Assembly (NCBI RefSeq): GCF_900168165.1
Contig: NZ_FUYV01000009.1
Location: forward strand, 95,020 to 159,019
Direction of reading: 5' to 3'
Length of the DNA stretch: 64,000 nt
Source: Alkalitalea saponilacus
GTDB taxonomy: Bacteria; Bacteroidota; Bacteroidia; Bacteroidales; Marinilabiliaceae
The notes beneath the pieces are model-generated. The model searched no databases. It was not told the DNA's origin and saw only the letters and a program-made list of their open reading frames with translations. The translations under genes and the position numbers were made by a program. This document shows, one piece after another, positions 10,263 to 18,891 of the stretch. The stretch's first letter is position 1. Every line of letters starts with the position of its first letter.

Positions 10263-10763
10263 TTAAACGCGCACCGGTGAAAGTTCGATAACTTCCATAT
10301 CGCTGATATTTCCTTCATCCAGAACAAACCTGATCGCAGTTCGTACTAAGTGAAAACCATATTTACCGGCAGCTCCGGGATTTACATGTAACAAATTTAA
10401 TGATGAATCGTTCATCACTTTCAGAATATGACTGTGGCCGCAAATAAAAAGTTTTGGGGGATTGGAATAAATGACCTGTTTTACTTTGGGTGCATATTTG
10501 CCGGGATACCCCCCAATGTGAGTCATTAAAACATCTATCCCTTCAATGGTAAATCGTTGAAGTTCGGGTACTTTTCGCCGCAATTCCGCTCCATCAATGT
10601 TACCATAAACAGCCCTTACCGGTTTAAAAGACTCCAGTTGATCTAAAACTTCTTCACAGCCTATATCACCGGCATGCCAAACCTCATCAACATCTTTAAA
10701 AAGTTCGAACAATCGTGGATCCAACCAACTGTGTGTATCAGAAATCAACCCGATTTTTTGCAT
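10263..10763 (-). CDS. YfcE/MJ0936-type metallophosphoesterase
   Basis: A 166-residue calcineurin-like phosphodiesterase of the YfcE type. The metal-binding motifs appear in order: SDTHSW (D-x-H) near the N terminus, HAGDIG, YGNID, MTHIGGYPG and CGHSHILK, ending with HVNPGAAG. Members hydrolyse phosphodiesters in vitro and the cellular substrate is usually unknown. It starts 9 bp downstream of the mnmA stop, so the two are probably co-transcribed. Confidence 0.9.
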   Translation of the reverse strand: MQKIGLISDTHSWLDPRLFELFKDVDEVWHAGDIGCEEVLDQLESFKPVRAVYGNIDGAELRRKVPELQRFTIEGIDVLMTHIGGYPGKYAPKVKQVIYSNPPKLFICGHSHILKVMNDSSLNLLHVNPGAAGKYGFHLVRTAIRFVLDEGNISDMEVIELSPVRV

Positions 10764-10772
10764 ATATAATAA

Positions 10773-11978
10773 CTATCCAATTACACCTGAACCAATTAAT
10801 TCGTCATCGCGATACCATGCAGCAAACTGTCCGGCTGTGACTCCTCTTTGCGGCTCATCAAAAACGATAAACAGACCATTGGTTCGCCGAATTATTAAAG
10901 CGTCTTGCAAAGGCTGCCGGTATCTGATACGTACTTTTAACCGCATCGATTGACCAATTTCAAGTGCCAAATCAGGCCTGATCCAATGAATTTCCGAAGG
11001 TTGAATCTGAATAACTGAACGGAATAACCCGTTATGCTCCTGCCCCATTCCAACATAAACCTGGTTAAAGTCCACGTTAATTCCAATCACAAACAGGGGC
11101 TCCGGGAAACCGCCTATGTTGAGCCCCTTCCTTTGTCCGATGGTATAAAAATGAGCCCCATTATGTTCGCCAACTCTGCTTCCAAATTTTGGATGAAATG
11201 GAAATGGTTTTGAAAGTTCCGCCAGTTCGTCGTCTGTGGAATTTTCATCTGCCCTGCTCCAATCTCTCTGAAACAGTTCACAATTTGGTTCAACCAGAAA
11301 CACCTTCCCCTTTTTTGCTTCAAGCTTTTGCTGCAAAAAGACAGGCAGGTCAACTTTCCCTACGAAACAAATTCCCTGTGAATCCTTTTTATGAGCCGTT
11401 ACCAGTTTAAGTTCATTGGCTATTCTTCTTACTTCAGGCTTTTGCAAATCACCTATGGGGAAAAGCGCCTTCTCTAATTGCTTTTGAGATAACTGGCACA
11501 AAAAATAACTCTGATCCTTGTTCTGATCGGCGCCAGCTAGAAGTTTGTAAACCGGTTGTCCGTTAATTATTTCAGTTTCTTTCCGGCAATAGTGTCCCGT
11601 GGCCACATAATCAGCACCAAGGCGCATGGCTTCATCCATGAACACGTCAAACTTGATCTCACGATTACAAAGCACATCAGGATTTGGGGTACGACCCTTT
11701 TCATATTCGGCAAACATATAATCGACAACCCTTTTCCGGTAATGATCGCTTAAATCAACAAAATGGAAAGGAATATTCAGTTTACGCGCAACAGATTCCG
11801 CATCAAATTTATCATCAAGCCAAGGGCAATCAGCCTTTAACACACCGGTGGTATCGTGCCAGTTTTTCATAAACAACCCAATAACATCGTATCCCTGCTC
11901 TTTCAGAACAAATGCTGCAATGCTAGAATCCACGCCTCCCGACAAACCAATAACTACCTTCTCTTTTTTAACTGACAT
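10773..11978 (-). CDS. mnmA: tRNA-specific 2-thiouridylase MnmA
   Basis: A 401-residue enzyme that thiolates U34 of tRNA-Lys, -Glu and -Gln. The PP-loop GLSGGVDSSIAAF is at residues 12-24, the first catalytic Cys is in PNPDVLCNREIKFD, and the second is in SQGICFVGK. An insertion between residues about 215 and 255 (rich in acidic residues, after the QQKLEAKKGKVF segment) makes it longer than the E. coli protein and is seen in other Bacteroidota homologues. The C-terminal beta-barrel domain is present. Confidence 0.95.
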   Translation of the reverse strand: MSVKKEKVVIGLSGGVDSSIAAFVLKEQGYDVIGLFMKNWHDTTGVLKADCPWLDDKFDAESVARKLNIPFHFVDLSDHYRKRVVDYMFAEYEKGRTPNPDVLCNREIKFDVFMDEAMRLGADYVATGHYCRKETEIINGQPVYKLLAGADQNKDQSYFLCQLSQKQLEKALFPIGDLQKPEVRRIANELKLVTAHKKDSQGICFVGKVDLPVFLQQKLEAKKGKVFLVEPNCELFQRDWSRADENSTDDELAELSKPFPFHPKFGSRVGEHNGAHFYTIGQRKGLNIGGFPEPLFVIGINVDFNQVYVGMGQEHNGLFRSVIQIQPSEIHWIRPDLALEIGQSMRLKVRIRYRQPLQDALIIRRTNGLFIVFDEPQRGVTAGQFAAWYRDDELIGSGVIG

Positions 11979-12053
11979 GCTAACTAAAATTTTGAATAGA
12001 CAAAGATAGAGTTTTTAACCTGATTAATAAATACAGATTTCAAGATACACAAA

Positions 12054-12082
12054 AGGCTGTCCAAACCATGTTTGGACAGCCT
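12054..12082 (-). terminator. Intrinsic terminator of dnaN
   Basis: A 12-bp perfect stem, AGGCTGTCCAAA paired with TTTGGACAGCCT, closes a 5-nt loop. Read on the minus strand it lies just after the dnaN stop and is followed by a short U run (CCTTTT). The stem sequence matches the terminal repeats of the element at 13434-13626. Confidence 0.75.
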
Positions 12083-12110
12083 CCGTAAAATATTAAACGT
12101 ATGATCAGAA

Positions 12111-13238
12111 TTATGCGTTAATCATCATCGGCATGATCAGCATCAATTCATCTTCATCATCACTTTTTTCGTAAGGTAATACAATAGCGGCTCTTGAAGG
12201 ATCTGATAACTCAATGATGATATCACCAGAATTGATATTCTCAAGAATATCACTTAAAAACACCGATTTGAATCCGATCTCCATTTCATCACCGTCATAC
12301 TGACAATTAAGTTTCTCAAAACCTGAAATTGAGAAATCAATATCCTGTCCGGATACCACCAGTTCATCTTTACCAAGATGCAGCTTCACTAAATTGGAAG
12401 CCTGGTTTGAGAATATCGATACCCTACCAAGTGAGTTGGCCAGATCAACTCTGTCAACTACAGCTTTATTGGGATTGTCCTGTGGAATCACAGCATTGTA
12501 GCTGGGATAATTACCCTCAACAAGTCTGCAAACCAATTTATAGTTTGGCAGGTTAAAAAATGCATTTTTATGGTCAAATTCAATCATTACATCACCACTT
12601 TCGCGAGGCAACACATTTTTCAATAAGCCTGCGGGCTTTTTAGGAAGAATAAATGATGCTTCAAACTCGCTCTTGGCATCCAATCTTCTATAGCGAACCA
12701 GTTTATGCGAATCGGAAGCCACAAAAGTAAGGCTCTCAGAAGACAATTCGAATAAAATACCGTTCATTACTGGTCTCAGTTCGTCGTCGGCTGTAGCAAA
12801 CAGGGTTTTGGTAATACCTGTAAGCAACATTGAAGCAGGAACCTGCAATTTACTAGCCTTATCCTCATCAATTTCAGGAATAACAGGATAGTCATCACCA
12901 GCTTGCGCCACAAAATTGTACTTTCCTTTTTCCGAAACCATATCAACCATGAGCGAATCCATAGCTAATTCAAAAGTTAGAGGCTGCTCCGGAAGCTTCT
13001 TAAGAACCTCTAATAACATTTTAGAAGGCAACGCAACTTTCCCATCGCCTTCGGTGCTTTCGGTTTCCATGGTGGTAGTCATGGTAACCTCCAGATCGGA
13101 AGCTGTGATATTCAGGGTAGTTCCATTTAAATCGAACAGGAAACAATCAAGCACCGGTAACTGACTTTTTGTAGAAATTGCCCGGCTTATGGCCGTCAGG
13201 TGCGACAGCAATTCGGAGCTGGATACGACAAACTTCAT
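12111..13238 (-). CDS. dnaN: DNA polymerase III sliding clamp, beta subunit
   Basis: A 375-residue beta clamp, the processivity ring of the replicative polymerase. Three successive clamp folds are present; recognisable stretches are SRAISTKSQLPVLDCF near residue 18, VASDSHKLVRYR in the middle domain, and the terminal MPMMIN that forms part of the hydrophobic protein-binding pocket. Length is typical. No dnaA or origin-like DnaA-box cluster was noticed nearby, so the gene is not at oriC here. Confidence 0.96.
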   Translation of the reverse strand: MKFVVSSSELLSHLTAISRAISTKSQLPVLDCFLFDLNGTTLNITASDLEVTMTTTMETESTEGDGKVALPSKMLLEVLKKLPEQPLTFELAMDSLMVDMVSEKGKYNFVAQAGDDYPVIPEIDEDKASKLQVPASMLLTGITKTLFATADDELRPVMNGILFELSSESLTFVASDSHKLVRYRRLDAKSEFEASFILPKKPAGLLKNVLPRESGDVMIEFDHKNAFFNLPNYKLVCRLVEGNYPSYNAVIPQDNPNKAVVDRVDLANSLGRVSIFSNQASNLVKLHLGKDELVVSGQDIDFSISGFEKLNCQYDGDEMEIGFKSVFLSDILENINSGDIIIELSDPSRAAIVLPYEKSDDEDELMLIMPMMINA

Positions 13239-13284
13239 AGTTATTTTGTTTTATTTTAATGCATTAAGTACTTTTCTTTCTTCT

Positions 13285-13292
13285 CAAATATA
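13285..13292 (-). promoter_or_regulatory. Candidate -7 box for dnaN
   Basis: On the minus strand this reads TATATTTG, a match to the Bacteroidota -7 consensus TAnnTTTG, about 47 nt upstream of the dnaN ATG. A good TTTG element at the expected -33 distance is not seen, so the call is tentative. Confidence 0.4.
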
Positions 13293-13433
13293 TGAAATAT
13301 CAATTAATTTTTGATTGAATTCCTCTTCTGTTTTTCATGAAAAAACTAAAAAGTCATTGTGATGTTTTATATCATAAATACGGCAAAGCATAAAAGCTTA
13401 AAAAGCGTTCGAATATACAAATTTTTGAAACAG

Positions 13434-13626
13434 ATGAGGCTGTCCAAAAAGTAAATTTAAATTTTCCTTATCTTTCAAATCGTAAATTACACGTTAATAA
13501 TTCACCCCTAAATCCCCTAGGGGACTTTAAGTCTCCCACTATGGGGAGGTTTGGTGGAGTGAAAGCAAGGTTGTTTTACAAATTGTAAGTATTGAATATT
13601 ATTAACAGACTTTTTAGACAGCCTCA
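13434..13626. mobile_element. MITE-like element bounded by 20-bp inverted repeats
   Basis: The ends are GATGAGGCTGTCCAAAAAGT (13434-13453) and, inverted, GATGAGGCTGTCTAAAAAGT (13607-13626), 19 of 20 identical. The 193-bp interval has no coding capacity and contains a palindromic CCCCTAGGGGA segment. The ends resemble termini seen in some IS1182-like elements (from memory, not checked). The right end overlaps gldG and supplies its last four codons and stop. No clear target duplication is visible. Confidence 0.55.
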
Positions 13627-15335
13627 TCAACTCCCTTATGTTTTCCAAAAGTAAACTTACGCCATACTGGAAGCGTCACCCCAATCAACAACAGAAAAAG
13701 AAGCGGTACCAAAACATTAATGGTTTGCCAAAACTTAATTTGTGAAGATAATTTCTCCCTATCAAGCAAACGAAGTTCATAATTTCTGGTTCTTAGCTCC
13801 ATCCAACCTTCATCGTCAACCAGATAATTGATGGCATTAAGAATAAATTGCTTGTTTCCAAAGGTCTGGTTGCCCATTTCATCAAACCCTAAGGGCATGG
13901 CACGTGGCGATGCTCCATGGCGGTTTCTCACTTCATTTTTAATGATGTCGCCATCTGCTACCACTATCATACGGGTTGGTTCACTCCGGTGTCGTACTTC
14001 TGAAGCTTCCATTTCAATACCCGGGGGTATTAACCGATTTGCAAAAACCGATGGAAATGAGCCTTCCATTGCTACTGCAACAGGCACATATGAACTTCGG
14101 AAATCCTCTCTTTCCGGTCGTTCGTTTACCATGGCAAGAGAAATATATACAGGAACCGGCAATCGTCGGGTAAATCTGCTGGTATGCAACAAAACCTCAC
14201 GGTATATGTCTTCCGGACTCCCAACGGTATCAATGCTGCTGACAAATTCTCCTCTTACTGCATTCAGATTGCGGGTAACCGGGTGTTCCATATTAACATT
14301 CAGAAGCGGGTTAAAAAGCCATGGAACCGGAACGAATCTGGGTTGCTGACCGTCTGGAGCGGTATTTATAGGAATCATTGCTGCCTGAATATCCTGCAAC
14401 AACTCATGGTTGATTCGAACTCCATATCTGAAAAGCTGGTCGGAAAGATTTACATCCGTTGCCAATCCAACTGTTTGAGTGGCACGTCTTAAACTGTCGA
14501 GCGTTACATTAACGGCATCCACCAACCAAAGAACCTTACCTCCTCGCATGATGTACTGATCGATAATAAACTTGTCGCTCTCGGAGAAACGCTCCTGTGG
14601 TTTGGCAATGATGATGGCTTCGTAATTATCTAAAACCCATGGATCGCCTGTCAAAGCGCCCCTGTCCACCTGGTAGTAGTGTGACAAAGCTTCGGTAATA
14701 TCATACACATCCCATTCATCCAATTCTCCATGCCCTTCCAGAAATGCAACGGCAGGAATCTCATCAGTTGCGAGACGTCGCATGGCGTCGGTAATTTTAT
14801 ACTCCAGCGATTCCATAGATATATTCAGGTTCTCAGCACCCGATTTTCCCGGCAGATTTTCCAATAAATTCACAGGCAGCTCATACCCATCTATATGAAA
14901 AATTGCGTAAGGAAAAACATTGGTTTGTGTTCTCCGACCATCAGCTTCGGCCTCATAAACGGGAACGGGAGAAAGCCCCCACTCCCGAAGTTCTTCACGG
15001 ATGTTTGCATCGGTAGCAGGATCCACAAATTCATATTGTATAGCACCTCTTGATACCAAACGGAACTCATCAAGTGTTTCACGAGTGGTACGTGCCAACC
15101 TCTGAAAACCTACATTGAGATCTCCATGTAAATAGACTCTTACTAATACCTGATGATCGAGATTACGTAAGTAATCTCTGGTGACAGGAGCCAGTGTATA
15201 TCGCTTTTCTGCGGTTAAATCAATTCGAAAAAACCAGTTGGATGAAATCAGGTTAACAACTATAATTATAGCAAAAACCAAAGCCAGCTGAATTAAATCT
15301 TTTTTGCGGGGGTTGAATCTACTCATCTCCTTCAT
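13614..15335 (-). CDS. gldG: Gliding-motility ABC component GldG
   Basis: A 573-residue protein of the GldG family, the substrate-binding-like component that works with GldF and GldA in Bacteroidota gliding. One membrane helix lies near residues 14-31 (LALVFAIIIVVNLISSNWF), a large exported domain follows (AVAFLEGHGELDEWDVYDI), and a second helix is near the C terminus (INVLVPLLFLLLIGVTLPV). The start overlaps the usual position 9 bp after gldF. The last residues DEAV and the stop are encoded by the right end of the inverted-repeat element at 13434-13626, so the C terminus may have been trimmed or altered. Confidence 0.93.
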   Translation of the reverse strand: MKEMSRFNPRKKDLIQLALVFAIIIVVNLISSNWFFRIDLTAEKRYTLAPVTRDYLRNLDHQVLVRVYLHGDLNVGFQRLARTTRETLDEFRLVSRGAIQYEFVDPATDANIREELREWGLSPVPVYEAEADGRRTQTNVFPYAIFHIDGYELPVNLLENLPGKSGAENLNISMESLEYKITDAMRRLATDEIPAVAFLEGHGELDEWDVYDITEALSHYYQVDRGALTGDPWVLDNYEAIIIAKPQERFSESDKFIIDQYIMRGGKVLWLVDAVNVTLDSLRRATQTVGLATDVNLSDQLFRYGVRINHELLQDIQAAMIPINTAPDGQQPRFVPVPWLFNPLLNVNMEHPVTRNLNAVRGEFVSSIDTVGSPEDIYREVLLHTSRFTRRLPVPVYISLAMVNERPEREDFRSSYVPVAVAMEGSFPSVFANRLIPPGIEMEASEVRHRSEPTRMIVVADGDIIKNEVRNRHGASPRAMPLGFDEMGNQTFGNKQFILNAINYLVDDEGWMELRTRNYELRLLDREKLSSQIKFWQTINVLVPLLFLLLIGVTLPVWRKFTFGKHKGVDEAV

Positions 15336-15344
15336 TTTAAAAAT

Positions 15345-16076
15345 TTACCACTTACGGCTTCCCAAAACGGTTTTTGTTAACACTAAAAAGAAAGTTATAA
15401 TACCGACAAAATATACCAAATCGCGCGAATCAACAACCCCACGGCTGATTGATTGATAATGCTCATCAATTCCTAACTGAACCAGAAAACCTCCAATGGG
15501 ACGAAAAAACGGTAAAACTGCCATGGACTGTATTCCACTGTAGAAGAAAAAACAGATGACTACGGCAATAACAAAGGATACAATCTGATTTTCTGTTAAA
15601 GCCGAAGCAAATAACCCGATGGATGCATAGACGGCGGCAAGTAGTACCAGCCCGATATATGACCCCCAAATGGCTCCGTGGTCAATGTGCCCCACCGGCT
15701 GAGCGAGGTAATGTACAGAGATAAAATAGACCAAAGTGGGTATCAGAGATATGACCACCAAAGTCACCCCGGCCAGATATTTACCCAACACAATGTGCCA
15801 ATCAGTTAAAGGATTAGTCATAAGCAACTCGATGGTGCCTGATTTTTTTTCATCGGCCAGCAAACGCATGGTGACTGCCGGAACTAGAAATAGATACAAC
15901 CAGGGTGCAATCCAGAACAGAGAATCCAGGGTAGCATAACCTCCGAAGGGAATATTCAGGTTTCCGGGAATGACCCACAAAAACAGTGCTGTCATTAACA
16001 GGAATACGCCTGCTACCAAATAGCCCGTAAGTGAGCTGAAAAACGACATGACTTCTTTTTTCCAAAGTGCCAGCAT
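15345..16076 (-). CDS. gldF: Gliding-motility ABC permease GldF
   Basis: An ABC-2 type permease of about 243 residues with six predicted membrane segments. LLADEKKSGTIELLMTNPLTDWHIVLGKY is split over the usual ABC-2 cytoplasmic loop (residues about 80-105). The frame can be extended four codons upstream to 16088, but MLALWKKEV is the conserved start. It is followed after 9 bp by gldG on the same strand, forming the gldFG pair; the ATPase gldA is not in the window, as is usual in this phylum. Confidence 0.93.
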   Translation of the reverse strand: MLALWKKEVMSFFSSLTGYLVAGVFLLMTALFLWVIPGNLNIPFGGYATLDSLFWIAPWLYLFLVPAVTMRLLADEKKSGTIELLMTNPLTDWHIVLGKYLAGVTLVVISLIPTLVYFISVHYLAQPVGHIDHGAIWGSYIGLVLLAAVYASIGLFASALTENQIVSFVIAVVICFFFYSGIQSMAVLPFFRPIGGFLVQLGIDEHYQSISRGVVDSRDLVYFVGIITFFLVLTKTVLGSRKW

Positions 16077-16197
16077 AATACAGAACAAATTATTAGAAAC
16101 AAGATGTTTAGACTGATGGGTTAGGTTTAAATTTCTGTGACCTCTGCAAATTTAAAGATTTGCATAAAACATATATTTTAAGCAATCCCAAAGGATT

Positions 16198-17331
16198 TTA
16201 TTCACTTAAAGTATCGGCCATTAATCTAGCGGTACGTTCACTGCTGCCAGGCCCTCCCATTATAAAACTAAGTTCATCGTAACCTTTAAAAACTTTGTTA
16301 CGATGAGATTCATCGTAACATAACTTTTTCAATTCATCAAGCAATGCCTCGGTCGAAAAAGAACTCTGAAAGAGTTCTTTAATCACTTCGCGCTGCATGA
16401 TCAGATTCACCAAAGAGATGTATGGTACTTTTATAATCACCCGCTTAGACATAAAATCAGTAAAAACTCCTCCCCACATTTTGTAACATACTACTTGCGG
16501 ACAATTAAGCAAGGCCGCTTCGAGGGTTGCGGTGCCGGAAGTCACCATGGCGGCATGGGCATGCTGCAACAAACTGTATGTTTCATCAAACAAAACCTTG
16601 GCCTCCTTCACATTTTGAAGATATGGCTCGTAATGACTCATGGTGAAAGATGGTGCACCAGCTATAACAAACTGAAAATCGGGAAAATGAGGCATCATCG
16701 TCACCATTTCAGGCAGCAAACGATGAACTTCTTCTTTGCGACTGCCGGCAAGCATGGCTATGATGGGTTTTCCGTTTAACCCGTTACGAACTCGAAACTC
16801 CTCTCCCGTTTCGTTTTTATTCTTCCTCTGATCAATTGAATCCAATAAAGGATTCCCTGAATATATGGCATTTATGCCATATTTGGCAAAAAAATCGGTT
16901 TCAAAAGGTAAAATAGAGTAAACTCTATCAACATATTTTCTAATTTTCTTTACACGACTCCTGTTCCATGCCCAAACCTTTGGTGCAATGTAGTAAAACA
17001 CCTTAAACCCGCTTCTTTTAATAAATTTGGCCATTCGCAGGTTGAAACCAGGATAATCAACCAAAATTACGACGTCAGGTTGATAGTTGAGAATGTCTTT
17101 TTCGCATTTTCTAAAATTCCTGAATATGTTGAACAGATTCTTTACCACTTCAAAAACACCCATGTAGGCGGTATCTCTGTAATGAGCCACCAATTGTCCG
17201 CCTTCGGCAGCCATTAAATCGCCTCCCCAATAGCGAAAATGCGCCATATTATCGTTTTTTTTAATCTGGCGCATCAGGTTTGATGCGTGTAAATCGCCGG
17301 ATGCTTCGCCTGCTATTATATAGTACTTCAC
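16198..17331 (-). CDS. lpxB: Lipid-A-disaccharide synthase
   Basis: A 377-residue glycosyltransferase (GT19) that joins UDP-2,3-diacylglucosamine and lipid X to form the lipid A disaccharide at the inner membrane. The N-terminal IIAGEASGDLHASNL, the central VWAWNRSRVKKI, and the C-terminal MVTSGTATLEAALL and PQVVCYK are typical LpxB motifs. Its presence confirms a Gram-negative envelope. It shares an operon-like arrangement with the small membrane protein gene 13 bp upstream and surE. Confidence 0.96.
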   Translation of the reverse strand: MKYYIIAGEASGDLHASNLMRQIKKNDNMAHFRYWGGDLMAAEGGQLVAHYRDTAYMGVFEVVKNLFNIFRNFRKCEKDILNYQPDVVILVDYPGFNLRMAKFIKRSGFKVFYYIAPKVWAWNRSRVKKIRKYVDRVYSILPFETDFFAKYGINAIYSGNPLLDSIDQRKNKNETGEEFRVRNGLNGKPIIAMLAGSRKEEVHRLLPEMVTMMPHFPDFQFVIAGAPSFTMSHYEPYLQNVKEAKVLFDETYSLLQHAHAAMVTSGTATLEAALLNCPQVVCYKMWGGVFTDFMSKRVIIKVPYISLVNLIMQREVIKELFQSSFSTEALLDELKKLCYDESHRNKVFKGYDELSFIMGGPGSSERTARLMADTLSE

Positions 17332-17344
17332 CTAAACAACTATT

Positions 17345-17644
17345 TTACTGAGCCATAAAAATAATCAAAGCCACAACACCGTATATCATGGTGGCCGTTA
17401 AAACTCCCCTTGCACTTTTCATCCACTCCTTTTTCAACCCGATAAAAAAGAACAGCAAATTGGGAATTACACTTAAACTCAACAACTTTCCCAAACTGTC
17501 CCACTCATTGAGTTTCGAAAGGAATTCAATATAGGTTCCTGCACCGGGATACCTGAAATGATAAATGAGCAAGGAGGCTATCAAAGGGACTATAAATCCA
17601 ATAATTAAACCTGTAATTTGGTTGTTTTTCCAATTTCTATTCAT
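17345..17644 (-). CDS. Small membrane protein between surE and lpxB
   Basis: A 99-residue protein with three predicted membrane segments: residues about 8-27 (ITGLIIGFIVPLIASLLIYH), 50-68 and 80-97. I do not recognise a named family. It lies 13 bp upstream of lpxB on the same strand and 105 bp downstream of surE, so it is probably co-transcribed with lpxB. Small proteins in this position seem to be common in Bacteroidota (recollection), but no function is assigned. Confidence 0.75.
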   Translation of the reverse strand: MNRNWKNNQITGLIIGFIVPLIASLLIYHFRYPGAGTYIEFLSKLNEWDSLGKLLSLSVIPNLLFFFIGLKKEWMKSARGVLTATMIYGVVALIIFMAQ

Positions 17645-17749
17645 CTGTTAATAATTTGTTTTTCAATAATCAGATGGAACTCGACAGCTAGTGATCTCCT
17701 TGAGTGTTGAAACATTCGACATGGCTCGTTTCATCTGTGGAATTTATTT

Positions 17750-18556
17750 TCAAACAATCTGATGAGAAGCAACCCTGTCGAGACCCGCATTTTTCAAATG
17801 CTCCAGGGAAGGTTGGTGTGTGGCATCAATGGTACAGGGTACCACGGATACATAACCGTTATTAAGCGCCCATTCATCGGTATCGGTGGATTCGGGTTCA
17901 TTATTCTGGAAATGTCCGGTCAGCCAATAATAGGTTCGTCCTCTGGGATCGATTCTTTTATCGAACTCTTCAACCCAAACACCTTTGGCCTGGCGACAAA
18001 CTTTAATCCCATTTATACTTTTTCCTTTAGGGATGTTAACATTATAGCAAATACCCTGTTCCATGCCGTTGCTAAGCACAAAACTGAAGATTTCACGACA
18101 ATAGTGGATGGCATTTGAAAAATCGGCTTCAGGATGATGATCGAGCAGAGAAAATCCTATGGCAGGAATTCCATTTAAGGCACCTTCTCTGGCTCCTCCA
18201 ATGGTGCCTGAATAATGCATGCTCACAGAACTGTTGGTTCCGTGATTAATTCCTGATACAACAAAATCCGGTTTTTTCTCCAAAAGAGAATTCATCGCTA
18301 GTTTTATACAATCGGCGGGAGTTCCGTTTGTTTTATAAATCTCCAGTCCGGGTTCATCTGTTACTTTTGTAAGATATAAAGGATATTTCACTGTAATGGC
18401 GTGTGACATGCCGGACATAGGCTGATCAGATGCCACAACCAAAAGATCTCCAAACGGCCGAACCACCTCAATCAAAGCCTTTAATCCACGCGCTTCAACC
18501 CCGTCATCATTGGTCACTAATATCAAAGGCCTGTGGTTGGTACTTATTCTTTCCAT
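17750..18556 (-). CDS. surE: 5'/3'-nucleotidase SurE
   Basis: A 268-residue SurE-family nucleoside monophosphate phosphatase. The metal-binding motif LVTNDDGVEARG lies near the N terminus, followed by SDQPMSGMSHAIT, NGTPADCIKLA and the SGINHGTNSS loop, all diagnostic. The length is at the upper end for the family. It heads the surE - small membrane protein - lpxB group on the minus strand, divergent from pheT. Confidence 0.95.
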   Translation of the reverse strand: MERISTNHRPLILVTNDDGVEARGLKALIEVVRPFGDLLVVASDQPMSGMSHAITVKYPLYLTKVTDEPGLEIYKTNGTPADCIKLAMNSLLEKKPDFVVSGINHGTNSSVSMHYSGTIGGAREGALNGIPAIGFSLLDHHPEADFSNAIHYCREIFSFVLSNGMEQGICYNVNIPKGKSINGIKVCRQAKGVWVEEFDKRIDPRGRTYYWLTGHFQNNEPESTDTDEWALNNGYVSVVPCTIDATHQPSLEHLKNAGLDRVASHQIV

Positions 18557-18891
18557 GTTTACTTGTTTAAGAAATCAAAGATAACATTAAAGGAAGAAAC
18601 AACAATGGGTATTTATTGATCTCTATTTGAAAAATCAATCCTCACTCCGTTTCAACCATAGGATGGACCAACCGCTTCAACCAATCTGCTATTGTTTATA
18701 TCATGCCCGGACATGGACCGGATCTGTTTCATCACCCCCAATACCGAAAATTAATTGCCAATGCAGTCGGGTACGTATCAAAACAAACGGAATAATTTTT
18801 CGCTCCATAAAAGTAAAATGCTATTTTTGTGAATTCTTAAAGAACTCACAAAAAATTGTAATTATATAATTAACAGATAACCGCTACTGGC
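18557..18891 (+). promoter_or_regulatory. Divergent surE/pheT spacer with candidate pheT promoter
   Basis: A 335-bp gap without a supported gene. TATTTTTG at 18822-18829 matches the TAnnTTTG -7 box of Bacteroidota sigma factor and lies about 60 nt before the pheT ATG; the -33 region is only TTTT-rich. A possible 80-codon frame from 18627 lacks any protein-like features and was rejected. Confidence 0.45.

Noticed and set aside
12111..13613. Replication origin near dnaN
   Set aside because: No dnaA, gyrB or recF neighbour and no cluster of DnaA boxes was noticed.
18627..18869. 80-codon frame between surE and pheT
   Set aside because: Unlikely composition, no recognisable features, and it overlaps the probable pheT promoter.
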